This document shows positions 1 to 9,889 of a stretch of 64,000 nucleotides of DNA, in pieces. The first letter of the stretch is position 1. Each line of letters begins with the position of its first letter. The position numbers were made by a program, and so were the translations under genes. The DNA is from Antilocapra americana (Eukaryota; Chordata; Mammalia; Artiodactyla; Antilocapridae): the NCBI GenBank assembly GCA_007570785.1, contig ML660772.1:33357920-33421919 (forward strand), given 5' to 3'. Below the pieces are notes generated by a model, which saw only the letters and a list, made by a program, of their open reading frames with translations, did not search any database and was not told where the DNA came from.

Positions 1-573
1 GTTCAGTAAATTTTGCAAAGAAGATGAGAGGCTGAAGATGAGGAGCACAGTGGCCAACCATCTGAAGTTGACAGTGACCAATTGAAAAGACCACTGAAGC
101 TGATCCTCTTCAAACTGCAGGAGAAGTTGCTGAAGAACTGAACATTGACCATTCTGTGGTCACTTGGCATTTGAAGCAAATTGGAAAGGTAAAAAAGCTT
201 GATAAGTGGGTACCTTATGAGCTGACCAAAAGTAAAAAAAACAAAACAAAACAAACAAACCCTTGTTTTGAAGTGTTGTCTTCTCTTATTGTATACACAA
301 CAAATCATTTCTCAACCGGATTGTGACGTGGGACGAAAGTGGGTTTTATACAACTGATTATGACCAGCTCAGTGGTTGGACCACGAAGCTCCAAAACACT
401 TCCCAAAGCCAAACTTGCACTACAAAATGCTCATGGTCACTGTTTGGTCTGCTACCTGTCTGATCCCCTACAGCTTTCTGAATTCCGTTGAAAGCATTAC
501 ACCTAAGAAGTATGCTCAGCAAATCAATGAGATGCACCGAAAACTGCAAGGGCAGCAGCTGGTGTTATTCAAC
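1..573 (+). mobile_element. Mariner DNA transposon, 5' part (transposase remnant, cut by the window edge)
   Basis: Translated plus-strand blocks resemble the transposase part of SETMAR/Hsmar1-type mariners: a helix-turn-helix stretch near 150-220 (LKQIGKVKKLDKWVP), the first catalytic Asp block near 318-340 (IVTWDESG) and a KYAQQINEMHRKLQ block near 508-550. The frame is broken by shifts and stops, and an A-rich insertion lies at 228-262. The element starts before the window. It continues at 1422 after an insertion of BovB-derived sequence. It is a dead copy that cannot encode a transposase. Family assignment rests on recalled SETMAR homology; the exact subfamily is not certain. Confidence 0.85.
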
Positions 574-939
574 AGTTCAGTCGCTCAGTCATGTCCAACT
601 CTTTGCAACCCCATGGACTGCAGCACACCAGGCCTCCCTGTCCATTGCCAGCTCCCGGAGTTTACTCAAGCCCATGGCCATTGAGTCAGTGATGCCATCC
701 ATATATCTCATCCTCTGTCATCCCCTTCTTCTGCCTTCAATATTCCCAGCATCAGGGTCTTTTCAAATGAATCAGTTCTTTGCATCCAGTGGTCAAAGTA
801 TTGGAGTTTCAGCTTCAGCACAGTCCTTCCAATGAATATTCAGGATTGATTACCTTTAGGATGGACTGGCTGGATCTCCTTGCAGTCCAAGGGGCTCTCA
901 AGAGTCTTCTCCAACACTACAGTTCAAAAGCATCAATTA
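574..939 (-). mobile_element. BovB (ART2A) LINE 3' end, antisense, first of a pair
   Basis: The plus strand starts with a CAGTTCAG-type unit, the complement of the BovB 3' tail, and runs through the conserved 3' region (GGATGGACTGG... near 860). The 5' end is truncated. It sits inside the mariner and abuts a second BovB copy 5 bp later. No open frame of interest remains; short open stretches are C-terminal BovB reverse-transcriptase-ORF relics. Confidence 0.88.
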
Positions 940-944
940 GTCAT

Positions 945-1421
945 CAGTTCAGTTCAGTGTCTGACTCTTTGCAACCCCATGAACCACAGCATGCCAGACC
1001 TCCCTGTCCATCACCAACTCCCTGAGTCCACCTAAACCCATTTCCATCGAATTAGTGATGCCATCCAGCCATCTCATCTTCTGTCATCCCCTTCTCTTCC
1101 TGCCCTCAGTCTTCCCCAGCATTAGGATCTTTTCCAATGAGTCAGCTCTTCGCATCAGGTGGCCAAAGTATTGGAGTTTCAGCTTCAACATCAGTCCTTC
1201 CAATGAACACCCAGGACTGATCTCCTTTAGGATGGACTTGTTGGATCTCCTTGCAATCCAAGGGACTGTCAAGAGTCTTCTCCAACAGCACAGTTCAAAA
1301 ACATCAATTCTTCAGCACTCAGCATTTTTTATAGTCCAACTCTCACATCCATACCTGACCACTGCAAAAATCATAGCCTTTATTATAAGGACCTTTGTTG
1401 GCAAAACAATGTCTCTGCTTA
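945..1421 (-). mobile_element. BovB (ART2A) LINE 3' end, antisense, second of the pair
   Basis: It begins with CAGTTCAGTTCAG and extends about 110 bp further into the element than the previous copy, ending near GTCTCTGCTT. The two copies lie head to tail in the same orientation. The mariner resumes immediately after it with almost no mariner sequence missing, so the pair entered between two adjacent mariner positions. Confidence 0.88.
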
Positions 1422-1814
1422 ATGAGCCTAATTCTTCTCCAGAACAGCACCTGACCTCAGGTCACACAACCAGTGCTTCAAAAGTTGAACAAATTGGGCC
1501 ACAAAGTTTTACCTCATCTGCCATGTTCACCTGACCTCTCACCAACTGACTACCACTTCTTGAAGCATCTGGACAGCTTTTTGCAGGGAAAATGCTTCCT
1601 GAAACCAGCAGGAGGTAGAAAATATTTTGTAAGAGTTGGTGGAATCCCAAAGCATGGATTTTTATGCTGCAAGAATAAACAAATGTATTTCTTATTGACA
1701 AAAATATGTCGATTGTAACAGTTTCTATTTTAATTAATAAAGATGTTTTTGTGCCTAGTTATAATGATTTAAAATTCATGATCCAAAACCACAATTAATT
1801 TTTAACAAACCTAA
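1422..1814 (+). mobile_element. Mariner DNA transposon, 3' part with terminal inverted repeat
   Basis: A frame at 1473-1718 carries the transposase C-terminal part, including the PDLSPTDYHF block (about 1530-1560) with the third acidic residue of the mariner DD34D triad. SETMAR has Asn at that position, this copy keeps Asp. The second catalytic position (family motif LHDN), near 1435-1450, reads Gln-Asn with a stop soon after, so the copy is inactive. The right end (about 1789-1814, complement of the recalled mariner terminal repeat) is followed by TA-rich sequence, consistent with TA target use. Confidence 0.85.
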
Positions 1815-1894
1815 TAATAAGATCAAAAACCCTCTAATAAAATATCCTGGACTACTATGTATCTAAGACATAAAAAAACCTCATTAATTTCTAA

Positions 1895-2500
1895 ATTAAT
1901 AAGATAACATTAAATGGAAAAGAACAATGAGATATCATTTTAAATGTGTTAGCAAAAATTTAAAATAATGATGGAGATGTGGGAAACCTAGCAAACTCAC
2001 ACATTCCTACTGACAACTTAAAATGGAAAGCACTTTAGTAATATATTATTTTAGAGACAAAGTGTTCTTTAATCCAGTAATATCCAATTTTTGGAAATGT
2101 ATTCCAAGGAAATGATCCAAAGGTGAAAAGGACTATTATGTTTATATTTACCACAGGGTTACTTATCAAGGAAAATGGGAATCAGTGTAGATGCTTGCTA
2201 ATCACACAGTGGCTAATTAAATTATGGTATAAAAAAGTGTTAGAATATTCTGCAGCTATTAAGAAGTAATTATGAGGGTATGAAGACAACCTGGCTGAAA
2301 CATGTGATACTCAATTTTTTGTGAGAATTGATTCATCTAGTGGTTATATGGGAGAAATTTATGAAATCATGCTAAGTGAAAAAGCAGGCAATGAAAAAGA
2401 GTGTATGTGCTCCTGATATGAACTATATAAAAATCATCTATGCAGATACCCAAGATGAGAAGAGAAAATTAGGGGAGAAAGTATTTTCCCCTAATAGTTA
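1895..2500 (+). mobile_element. Old L1 (L1M-type) 3' region
   Basis: Diverged but collinear resemblance to L1M 3' sequence: an ATGAGATATCATTTT block at about 1927, a CAGTGGCTAATTAAATTATGGTA block at about 2208 and a CTGCAGCTATTAAGAAGTAAT block at about 2251. There is no usable reading frame. Boundaries are approximate. Confidence 0.55.
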
Positions 2501-3724
2501 AAATCTATTTTCATAGTGTTTTAAATAAGGAAAAAACATTATCTGTTATCAGAATGCCTGTTGCATATCTTCTATCATGAAATCCAATATGACAAAATAA
2601 GAATTCTCTTAGTTGACAGTTCAGCACTTAATATGAAGTATAAAAATGGACAAAATAGCTTATATTTACCTTGAAAATATACTCTAATTAAATGTTAAGA
2701 AAGAAAAGTATTTCACTTTTCTCAAATGATTTGGGCATCAGTTTATGACATAATAATGTCAAGCTGGTAATTTTCATTGTTACTTGTGCCTTCAGTATGT
2801 TTGGTTACATTTTTAGAAATCGGTACCCCTAGTTTTTTGGAAAATGTGAAAAATTTTCTCCTTGGAATACCTCTCTTCTCAATTGTTTAATTTGTTTATT
2901 GTGCTCCACAGAATACAAATGTGTCTCACAGACAGTTCCTGTCATGAAGTTCCAAAATTTTGAAGTACATTGGCTAGTGGGACCAGAGAAAGACATGATT
3001 CTTTTCAGCATAAATATGATAAATAATATTGAAATGCCTAGGGGAAATGCTCTTATTTATGTATTTTGTGAGATCACTAGAGAAAGAATTATGTTATCCA
3101 GTATTAATCGAAATAGAGAAATGAGAGAGGAAAGCATATGCTTTATACTTTAAATCTGAGGCAGAGAGAGACCAATGGAGATTTTCAGAAAATGTCATCC
3201 CCAGATGCTGCCTCTCATTTGCACATTACCTGGGAGAGCATCGTGCGGCCGCATATTCTCAGCTGTTGAATGTGTTCTGCTCATTTTCCAGTGGGGAAGA
3301 TGAGTTTAATGCTTTCTCAGCAGTATGCACTTTTGTCATTTCTGCTGTTTCTGTTTACCTGTCTTCTTGCTTATTTATTGTTTGCGCTTAGCTTGCCCTG
3401 TAAGTGGTCCTGAGGGTTGTGGTATGAATGGACAGTACCGGCGCAGCCATAAGCTTTACAAATCTCTCTCACTTCGTTTTTATACTGGATCTGTGTGGGG
3501 GATTCATTCCAGCTTACCCCTTTTCTTCAACTTGATGACATTTTCTAAACAGCCATGCATATTTAAAAAGAATATAAAGGATATGGGTGTTTTTTTCTTT
3601 AATCAAATTTATTGAAATCTACCCTTAGACTCCCAAATTCTTCCCCCAAAAGTTAAATTCTAATGAGTGACTCTGTCCTCCACATTTAAAACCAATTCCT
3701 CTTTCTACTCACATAAAAGACAGT
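2501..3724. other. Unique AT-rich DNA, no gene recognised
   Basis: No repeat or exon signal that I trust. An 84-codon open frame at 2899-3153 has no recognisable domain and no donor site at its end. A NotI-type octamer (GCGGCCGC) at 3245-3252 is notable in such AT-rich DNA but is isolated. Confidence 0.5.
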
Positions 3725-3812
3725 GTGAGTCCACGGTCTTGGGCAAGTCACTAAACCTCTTTGTAGACTCATCTAAATATGAGAGAATTGGATGTCAAGA
3801 GTCTTATGGTTC
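3725..3812 (+). repeat. MIR SINE fragment
   Basis: The block CTTGGGCAAGTCACTAAACCTC followed by a CTCATCTAAA-type stretch matches the MIR core in sense orientation. Ends are eroded. Confidence 0.65.
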
Positions 3813-4734
3813 AGTGAAAGTTCAGTGATTTCCAAAAACCTTCTACTTCATGAGCTTTCCAAAGAATAGCTGACTCTGAGAGATGGTGTTTGGTGAATAA
3901 ATACTTAGCAAACAGTTGGAAGACAAACATGGGAAACAACCAGAGCCCTGGTTATTTCAATAGCCATGAGCCATATTAATGATTTTGGAGGGAAGCTCAG
4001 CAAAATGCTAATTTATTTAATAAATATTTAATAGTATATTATTTCAATAAATAAATTAGTGTTTACACAGTAAAGAATACAAATGTCTTATGCACACATT
4101 CTTGACCCACTGCCATTGTGCTTCTTGGACATTTCCCAAAGAATTTTTTAAAAAAAGATCAAAATATTTATGTTTGGAGAAGTTTGTGATTGGTGGTTAA
4201 ACCTATAAAATAATCCATTGGTTTGCCCCTCCTGTTTCAGAATGTTTAATCATCTTTTATATTTGCTTAAAATTAGCACTCTCAAATGTACATTTGTATA
4301 AAGTCTCCCAAATCATGAAAGATTTATAATATGAAATGTATTTGGATTATTCTCTAGTTAATCAGCTGGATAAAAATTAGGAGTGCTGTAACTGGAACAA
4401 TTAATTGAGTTGATCTGAGTGTTATAAAAAAATGAAAAAAATGATGGCATGCTTTGATTCCTTAAATGAAACTAAAAGCCTGTTCACTATCACAGAATTG
4501 ATGTGATAAGAGAAGCCATGTGTATCCTTTTCCAGAGCCCAGGTTAATAGTTGAAGCACAGATCAGAAGGATGGGACAGGCTGGGGGGTGTTGCTCAGGC
4601 ACAGTGCTTGTTATGAAGGCTATCATTATCCCTTTATGGGCTTGTGTAGATTAACTAACTCATGAAAGACTCAGTTATCATTCCTAAGAAGTGTGATGAA
4701 AAACTGTCACTTGCCATTCAGTTCAGCAGCTAGA
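3813..4734. other. Unique AT-rich DNA
   Basis: Contains an AT-rich patch at 4005-4060 with TTTATTTAATAAATATTT-like sequence. No repeat family, open frame or splice-flanked exon recognised. Confidence 0.5.
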
Positions 4735-5345
4735 TGTAAATGCTGATTCCAGTGGTGTGTTGTGCAAGGCCCTACCTGCCAGGGAGAGATGACAGGCTGG
4801 GTGGGGAGGGTGTAGGAGTGCTAAAGTAGGCCAAAGAGTGGTGCGCTCAGACACTGACACACCTACAAATGGACTGGGAATGAAGCCAGTCAGGTTGATT
4901 GTGCATAGTCGTGACCTGCTTCCTTCCTAAGAGGACTCGCATTTGTTCACGGGTCCATACTCCTTGGAGCCGTGCTTTTTAGGGGAGATATGAAGGATCA
5001 TTAGCCTCTTTGTCTTTTGGTTCACTGAGGCCTAGGGGTACCAGACAATTTGTGTCAGCGAAGTGCAAGAACGAGTCGGCTTGAGGACGGTGTAGGGTGG
5101 CACTGGTACTGGTGTTTCTGGGAAAGGACCTCCTCAGTAGAGTCCCTCACTGCCTTTATGTTTGGAGGATATTGAGCCGGGCATATCAGCTCTGCTCCAG
5201 GCAATAAAGTCTCGTGAGTGTACGCCCAAGTTAAGGGAGTTCTACACGAGAATCGTCCTGCTCAGTTTTGCCTTACCGTGGTCTTTTAAAAATGATTTTT
5301 GTGAGGTCATGGATTTCCTCTTCTTGACTTCATGGTGGGACACAT
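4735..5345. other. CpG-retaining unique segment
   Basis: Unlike the AT-rich flanks, this stretch keeps about fifteen CpG dinucleotides, mostly between 4840 and 5280, and has higher GC. It contains AATAAA followed by GTCTCGTGAGTG at about 5202-5220, resembling the polyadenylation/R region of an LTR, and a 62-codon open frame at 5162-5350 with no recognisable domain. A young LTR fragment, a conserved regulatory element or a methylation-protected site are all possible. I cannot place it in a family. Confidence 0.4.
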
Positions 5346-5779
5346 ATTGATATAGTTGCCATGTGGAAGAGACATTGAATACCTATAGAAGTAAAAAAAC
5401 TAAATTTGTATAGTGTAAGTGACTTTTTTAAATCTCAAAATAAAAGAAAATGTACCTTAAAAATCACATAGAAGAATAAAATTATTTAAAATTAAAATTG
5501 AATACTACCAAGATGGAGTAAAACTAGCTATGCTTCAAAGTTTTGACTGTTCATTCAACAGCAACTCTCTCATTCCAGTGATCCAAGTACCTGAAGAAAT
5601 AAGAATTAGACAATTTTTTTATGATAGGAAGTACACTGTTAGGTACAGAAGACCCTACTGAAAATATATGAACACTAAGTTACTATTAAACATACAAAAT
5701 ATTTCCAAGGTCTTTTTGTTGCTGACATATACATCATACTTAATATAATCTAGAAAGCCATTAATTTTTAAAGGCAGTA
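5346..5779. other. Unique AT-rich DNA
   Basis: No repeat, gene or regulatory structure recognised. Confidence 0.45.
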
Positions 5780-6096
5780 TTCTTATTTTGAAACTAGCTA
5801 TAGTTATTTCCATTTCTGTACATTATTTATTGCTTAAATATACCACAGTTTATTCATTCTAATATTAATGTCTGATTAGATTATTTCCATTTTTTGGCTA
5901 CTACAAATAATATTACTCTGAGCATAATTTTGCACATCTTTGCACACAAATATACATTTCTGTTGGGTATTTCGGATGAAATTGAATCTTAAGATTAAAA
6001 TAGATGTTACTAAACAGTTTTGCAAAGGGGCTATACCAATTTACTCCCCCACCAGCAATGTAGGAGAGTTCCATTTGTTCTTTACACTGTCTTCCA

Positions 6097-6163
6097 AGCT
6101 TGGCACAGTGGCAGTATCATAGCCAGTCTGGTTTATCTGGGGCACAATTATTGCTAATTGAAA
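6097..6163 (+). pseudogene. RNU4 (pseudogene): U4 small nuclear RNA pseudogene, first ~67 nt only
   Basis: The segment starts with AGCTTGGCACAGTGGCAGTA and follows the 5' end of vertebrate U4 snRNA through the GATTATTGCTAATTGAAA region (here CAATTATTGCTAATTGAAA). Most differences from U4 are decayed CpGs (GCGCAG to GCACAG, ATCGTAG to ATCATAG, GGCGCG to GGCACA). Similarity stops abruptly at about U4 nt 67, so the 3' stem-loops and Sm site are absent. It cannot make a functional U4. It lies within the antisense L1, and roughly 300 nt of expected L1 sequence between the flanks is missing. U4 pairs with U6 in the spliceosome; truncated retropseudogenes of it are a known class. Confidence 0.9.
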
Positions 6164-6494
6164 TCTGTATTGTCTTTTGAACATTGATATCATATATAAC
6201 TTCTTTCACTTTATGGCTTGCATTTGTCTCTCTTTTGATAAATAGAAAATGTGAATTTTAATATTGTGTAACATCAATCTTTTGCTTTATGATTAGTAAT
6301 TTTTGTCTGTGCTATGTCAGAAATCTCTGCCTCTCAAAATTCAGAAAGATAAACTCTTATGTTGTCGTTTAGAAATTGCATGTCTTACCTTTTACATTTA
6401 GAGCTTAAAAATCTGTAATTTATTTTTGACCATGATGTGAGCTAGGGAAGAATCCAAGTTTGCTTCTTTTCCATATGGATATCCATTGGTCCTA

Positions 6495-6683
6495 GCATCC
6501 ACCTGCAACGCAGGAGACCCAGGTTCAATCCCTGAGACAGGAAGATCCCTTTCAGAAGGAAATGGCAGCCCACTCCAGTATTCTTGCCTGGAGAATTAAA
6601 TGGACAGAGGAGCCTGACGGGCTACTCTCCATGGGGTTGCAAAGAGTCGAACGCAACTGAGCAACTAACACACACAGATACAC
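6495..6683 (+). mobile_element. Bov-tA SINE, 5' truncated
   Basis: Sense Bov-tA body: CCTGCAACGCAGGAGACCC, then the A-unit CCCACTCCAGTATTCTTGCC, then the TGGGGTTGCAAAGAGTC tail region. The flanks ATCCATTGGTCCTA (6481-6494) and ATCCAGTGATCTA (6684-6696) look like an eroded target-site duplication. It is inserted into the antisense L1. Confidence 0.9.
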
Positions 6684-6729
6684 ATCCAGTGATCTAGTAC
6701 CACTTGTTAAAAAGACTATTCTTTCTCTC

Positions 6730-6870
6730 ACTGCACTACAGTAGCATGCGAGACAGCAAAAGAAACGCAGATGTATAGAACAGACTCATGGACTCTATGG
6801 AAGAGGGCAAGGGTGGGATGATATGGGTGAATGGCATTGAAACATGTTAATTATCATATGTGAAATAAAA
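6730..6870 (+). mobile_element. Ruminant L1 3' UTR fragment, sense
   Basis: GAGACAGCAAAAGAAACGCAG through GGCATTGAAACATGTTAATTATCATATGTGAAATAAAA resembles the bovine-type L1 3' UTR, ending at an AATAAAAAA stretch. L1 sequence of the host copy resumes on the other side (AATCAATGACTAAATT). It is a 5'-truncated insertion of about 140 bp. Confidence 0.6.
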
Positions 6871-7107
6871 AAGAATCAATGACTAAATTTAGACAGACTG
6901 TCGGAGTCTATATTCTGTTCCATGGTAAGTTTGTCTAAGTGCCTCAGTTTTTCATACCACACTTATTACAGCAACATAAGTCTTGATTTTTGGTATTATG
7001 AGGTCTCAAACTTTATTTATTTGTTGTTCATAATTGTTGGTTGTCCTCATCCCACTTATTTCCATATAACTTTAAAAATCACTTCATTGAGAAATTACAA
7101 AACAAAC

Positions 7108-7391
7108 ACTCATAGACTTAGAGAACTTGTGGTTGCCTCGGGGAATAGTTAGGGAGTTTGGGATGTTAATGTACACACTGCTGTATTTAAAATGGATAAC
7201 CAACAAGGACCTACTGCATAGCACATGGAACTCTGTTCAGTGATACATGGCAGCCTGGAAGGGAGGGGGGTTTCAGGGAGACTGGATACAGCGTATATGT
7301 ATGGCTGAGTTCCTTCACTTCACTTGCAACTATCACAACATTGTTTGTTAATCAGGTATACCCCAGTACAAAATAAAAAGTTTTTCTTAAA
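7108..7391 (+). mobile_element. Cetartiodactyl L1 3' UTR, sense, 5' truncated
   Basis: Matches recalled L1 3' UTR blocks of cetartiodactyls: CTTGTGGTTGCC, CAACAAGGACCTACTGCATAGCACA, CTTGCAACTATCACAACATTG and a terminal ACAAAATAAAAAG with an A-rich end. It is inserted in the antisense L1, which resumes at about 7392. Confidence 0.65.
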
Positions 7392-7705
7392 AAAATTACC
7401 TCTTTGACACACAAAAAAATGTTAGGACTTTTTCAATTAGACTAAGTTGAATCTATATATTACCACAGGAAAAAATAAAATTTTTATATTAGTAAAGCTT
7501 CTAACAGGCTTCCCTGGTGGCTTAGATGGTAAAGAATCTGCCTGCAGTGCAAGGCTTCTAACATGAAAATTCATACATCTCCATTAATTAGATCTCCTTT
7601 AATTTTATTCAGTAATGTTCTGTGATTTTATTTGTAGATGTCTTGACAGTTTCTAAGGTTTATTCCTGGAAATTTGGTGGGTTTTTTATTGTTTTAAATG
7701 GTGTT
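7392..7705 (-). mobile_element. Antisense old L1, continuation
   Basis: Continuation of the 5780-7107 element: GTTGAATCTATATATTACC, CATCTCCATTAATTAGATCTCC and TAAGGTTTATTCCTGG are in the correct antisense L1 order. A 47-nt SINE head interrupts it at 7507-7553. Confidence 0.65.
7507..7553 (+). mobile_element. 47-nt 5' head of a Bov-tA SINE with target-site duplication
   Basis: GGCTTCCCTGGTGGCTTAGA... to CTGCAGTGCAAG is the tRNA-like 5' end of Bov-tA only; the A-unit and tail are absent. It is bounded by perfect 10-bp direct repeats GCTTCTAACA at 7497-7506 and 7554-7563. The surrounding L1 reads through the site as one copy, which supports a real insertion of only this piece. Confidence 0.8.
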
Positions 7706-8090
7706 ATTTTATTTAATTTTTATATTAGAGTATGTTGGATTTACAACATTGTGTTAGTTTCAGGTATATAGCAAAATGATTCCTATGCATATAGCTGTTA
7801 TTTTTCAGATTCTTTTTCCACATAGGTTAATACAGAATATTAGAGTTCCCTGTGCTATACAGTAGGTCCTTATTGACTATCTGTTATATATATATATAGT
7901 GTGTGTGTGTATATATATGAATCCAAAATGTTAATTTATCCCATCAATGCACCACTTAGTTTAATTGTGTTATTCAAATTCGCTATACATCCAACACTTC
8001 ACCTTTTTTTTTTTGTCTGCCTACCTGTTCTATCAGGTGGTAAGTGGACTAAAAATCTGCTGAAAGTTTTCTGGCAAATGTGGCTTAGGA
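7706..8090 (-). mobile_element. Antisense cetartiodactyl L1 3' UTR and adjoining L1 sequence
   Basis: TTACAACATTGTGTTAGTTTCAGG (about 7741) and CCCTGTGCTATACAGTAGGTCC (about 7849) are the reverse of the L1 3' UTR. TA and TG microsatellites occur at 7888-7918. TGTTCTATCA at about 8026 resembles further L1 sequence. This is a second L1 abutting the previous one. Confidence 0.6.
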
Positions 8091-8719
8091 ATAGAAAAAT
8101 AAACTAGGAAACTTCAATTAGTTCTCCTAATTGAATCCTAAGCTAAAGAATTTCAGAGCCTTGCACTCTGTCCTTATTTATTAAAGTGGTAATTTGTTTC
8201 CCATTTGGCTAATATTTCCTGTGTCTGAGCTCCCTTGATGTAAAGCCCTGAAAGGGAAAATGGGCAGTGAAACACTTAAAAATTCTAACCCCTGTCCTCC
8301 AATCCGCTCACATTGTATTTGTAGGAAATATTTCTGATTTTTTCAAAAGATGTCATTCTTGGTTGTACAATAGAGTTCTCATTAAAAGATACTTAAAAAG
8401 ATAAACATTTTTGCAAAATATTCATTGTTGTCTTTGAAAGTATAGATTATCAATATCTTATAATATTATGAAGTTCTTATTATAATATGAGCCACACTCT
8501 GTAGCTGTGTACATCTACTGTATTTTCAACATGTTTAATGAAATGAGCCTTTGAAAATCCTGTGTACTAATGCAAGTTGATGTAAAGATCAACAGGTTAA
8601 TAGGATGTCAGTCCAAGCTCATACATTCATCAGAATATTTGTATTGTTCTCAGAGGTTTAATGGAGATCAAGACGTTCTATTAACATCAAGTGGTATCAC
8701 TTCAAAGGAATAGCCTTTC
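8091..8719. other. Unique AT-rich DNA
   Basis: No repeat family or gene recognised. Confidence 0.45.
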
Positions 8720-9070
8720 TGGTTATTTCAGTTTGTGTACCTCTTCTCTCTCAGAGTTAAAAGAACTCCTTGGGCTGGCTCTCAGGAGGCTTTGTTTGTT
8801 TGGTAACAATGATACTACTTGCAGATAAATCAGTATAAAGCAGCATGCTGACACTGTTAGACGTTCCGGATGGCAGTTGATCGGAAAGTCTTTCCGGATT
8901 TTATCCACCCAAGGAGTTTCCAAAAGAAAGCCCACCAAGAGGAGGTGGAGCAGACTGGGACAGGTGTCACAACTGATGATGTGTGGTGTGTGGGGCGGCG
9001 AGCGAGCATCACAGCCCAGACCTGTCAGCATCTCTCAAAAGGTGCTGTCAGCATAAGGAGATGCTAGATG
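8720..9070. other. GC-raised unique segment, open on both strands
   Basis: Open frames of 65 codons (8870-9067, plus) and 102 codons (8723-9031, minus) overlap, and several CpGs are kept (for example GGGGCGGCGAGCGAGC at about 8993-9008). There is no recognisable protein domain and no paired splice sites fit either frame. It could be a conserved noncoding element or chance. Confidence 0.35.
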
Positions 9071-9260
9071 CTGAATATCAGAAAACTTGCATTAGGAAGA
9101 TTCAAGTTCAACAAATTTAGACACGGGGACTACACAAAACAAAACTGGTTAAACGTCTGAAGAAGGGAGAGCTACAGTAGCTGCTACTGAGAGAACACAG
9201 AAAGAGACGCGGAACTCAGAAATTCACACTGTGGTTAAATGTCTCCATTATACCAATACT

Positions 9261-9473
9261 GTTGCTGTTTAGTCATTAGGTCATGTGCAACTCTTTTGCA
9301 CCCCCATGGGCTGTAGTCTGACAGGGTCCTCTGTCTGTGAGATTTCCCAAGCAAGAGTACTGGAGTGGGTTGCCATTTCCTTCTCCAGGGGATCTTTTCA
9401 ACCCAGGGGTCAAACCTGTGGCTCCCGCATTGGCGGGCGGACTCTTTACCACTGATTCACCAGGGAAGTTCAC
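9261..9473 (-). mobile_element. Bov-tA SINE, antisense, nearly full length
   Basis: Reverse order of Bov-tA: tail side at 9262, A-unit near 9350-9395, tRNA-like head ending CACCAGGGAAGTT near 9470. Flanked by ACCAATACT at 9252-9260 and 9474-9482, a 9-bp target-site duplication. Confidence 0.92.
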
Positions 9474-9482
9474 ACCAATACT

Positions 9483-9889
9483 ATTAGATGGCAAAATAAG
9501 CTGGTTTATTTTTATTTCTTTTCTTCATAAACAATGTTTGTGAGGGCTTTCCCCCCCTCTTGTTTAAAGTAGGTTATATTGATTGTAGAAAATCAGGAAA
9601 ATGGAAAAAAGTACAATGAAAATAAATTCACCATAATCCCCAGAGAGAAGCACGTTAATAGTTTGTAGCACATACTATCAATCTTTTCCATATAAACGCA
9701 TATGAATTTAGGAAGCCATTTAGTCACATTATAAACAAATGTACCAGATATAAGGCAGTGAATTTCTCCTGTTTTGATCCCTGTTTGGAGCCCTCAGCTT
9801 TCTACCTTGCCTGCACCACAGATAGCAAGAAAAAAAAAATTAAGTCTCTAAGATTTCTTGTTCCATTGTCCAGCTTGTTTCTGATTATC
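9483..9889. other. Unique AT-rich DNA, possibly eroded old repeat
   Basis: CCATAATCCCCAGAGAGAAGCACGTTAATAG at about 9630 looks like part of an old interspersed repeat, but I cannot name the family. No gene recognised. Confidence 0.35.

Larger units (their letters stand above)
5780..7107 (-). mobile_element. Antisense old L1 (ORF2 3' region), with nested insertions
   Basis: On the plus strand the order of diverged L1 blocks is that of an antisense element: GGCTACTACAAATAATATTAC (about 5897), CCCCCACCAGCAATGTAGGAGAG (about 6045), TTATGGCTTGC (about 6211), CCATATGGATATCCA (about 6471), CTTGTTAAAAAGACTATTC (about 6704) and TATATTCTGTTCCATGG (about 6910). It continues after 7391. It is interrupted by a U4 snRNA fragment, a Bov-tA SINE and a ruminant L1 3' UTR piece. 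Coding capacity is lost. Confidence 0.7.

Noticed and set aside
574..1534. Open frames of 80-159 codons in the first 1.5 kb
   Set aside because: They are antisense readings of BovB 3' ends; the same protein fragments recur at 13.9, 28.6 and 38.4 kb.
3245..3252. NotI octamer as a CpG island marker
   Set aside because: It is isolated, with no surrounding CpG density.
5162..5350. A proviral LTR with polyadenylation signal
   Set aside because: AATAAA plus a GT-rich stretch is suggestive, but I found no TG...CA ends, primer-binding site or second copy, so it is left as an unassigned segment.
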